In this document: positions 63,950-64,000 of the stretch, one piece after another
How positions within the stretch are numbered: the first letter of the stretch is position 1
Layout of the letters: every line of letters begins with the position of its first letter
From: Chryseobacterium sp. 52
GTDB lineage: Bacteria > Bacteroidota > Bacteroidia > Flavobacteriales > Weeksellaceae
Direction: 5' to 3'
Assembly (NCBI RefSeq): GCF_002754245.1
Contig: NZ_PEEX01000001.1
Coordinates: 4,878,001-4,942,000 of the forward strand
DNA length: 64,000 nt
The notes under the pieces: generated by a model
The model's database searches: none
What the model was told of the DNA's origin: nothing
The model's input: the letters and a program-made list of their open reading frames with translations, nothing else
Translations under genes and position numbers: made by a program

Positions 63950-64000
63950 ATATATCTCTAATAATTTACAGCAATTTATTAAAAATACACAAAATTAGAA

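Noticed and set aside
40901..64000. Classical integron (intI, attI, GTTRRRY attC) or transposon origin of the array
   Set aside because: No integrase or transposase gene lies in the window and the cores do not fit GTTRRRY; only the logic is integron-like.

Overview
The window looks like a chromosomal segment of a Bacteroidota bacterium of the Flavobacteriia, most likely Chryseobacterium or a close relative. The evidence is a low G+C content, tandem SusC/SusD-type genes, a type IX secretion (T9SS) sorting tail on a subtilisin-like protease, TAnnTTTG-type -7 promoter boxes, weak Shine-Dalgarno sequences, and Chryseobacterium-like CTP synthase, YidC and GroEL. There is no rRNA, recognisable tRNA, CRISPR array, transposase or integrase in the window.

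From 1 to about 40.9 kb the layout is mostly core genome. It holds a SusC fragment, a SusD/SusC pair, rnhB, a double-glycine leader peptide gene, yidC and pyrG. A six-gene lipid/phosphatase operon follows that resembles ynbABCD with an added patatin-like gene and an SDR gene. Then come yceI, radA, an AraC-type regulator, a methyltransferase-VanW-AcpH operon, a T9SS subtilase, HupE/UreJ and an M1 peptidase. A LytS/LytTR two-component pair lies divergent from a DUF2490 protein and two carboxylate transporters. A lactonase, a DUF3108-like protein, a second double-glycine leader peptide and groES-groEL close this half.

From about 40.9 kb to the end the window is an unusual accessory array downstream of groEL. 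About fifteen cargo genes (lipoproteins, alpha/beta hydrolases, an LRR protein, a WYL regulator, YdeI-like, DUF5694, an M4 protease and many unknowns) are separated by remnants of the groEL 3' end followed by a groEL-type terminator. I count eight groEL 3' remnants besides the real gene, and thirteen extra copies of the terminator. The remnants fall into three 3'-UTR haplotypes, which suggests different donors rather than local duplication.

Over this lies a second, integron-like layer. A conserved 5' leader element carrying GCAATGCGTAAATTCGGG and ending in GTT occurs seven times. Cargo units begin with a unit-specific GTT core whose inverse complement ends the unit. Palindromic elements of about 100 bp sit in the 3' sites. 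The same '3'-end plus terminator plus cargo' architecture occurs a second time in the window: a decayed copy of the yidC 3' end and its terminator lies beyond the double-glycine peptide gene. I regard this 3'-end-anchored cassette system as the most interesting content of the window. No enzyme that would move it is encoded here.
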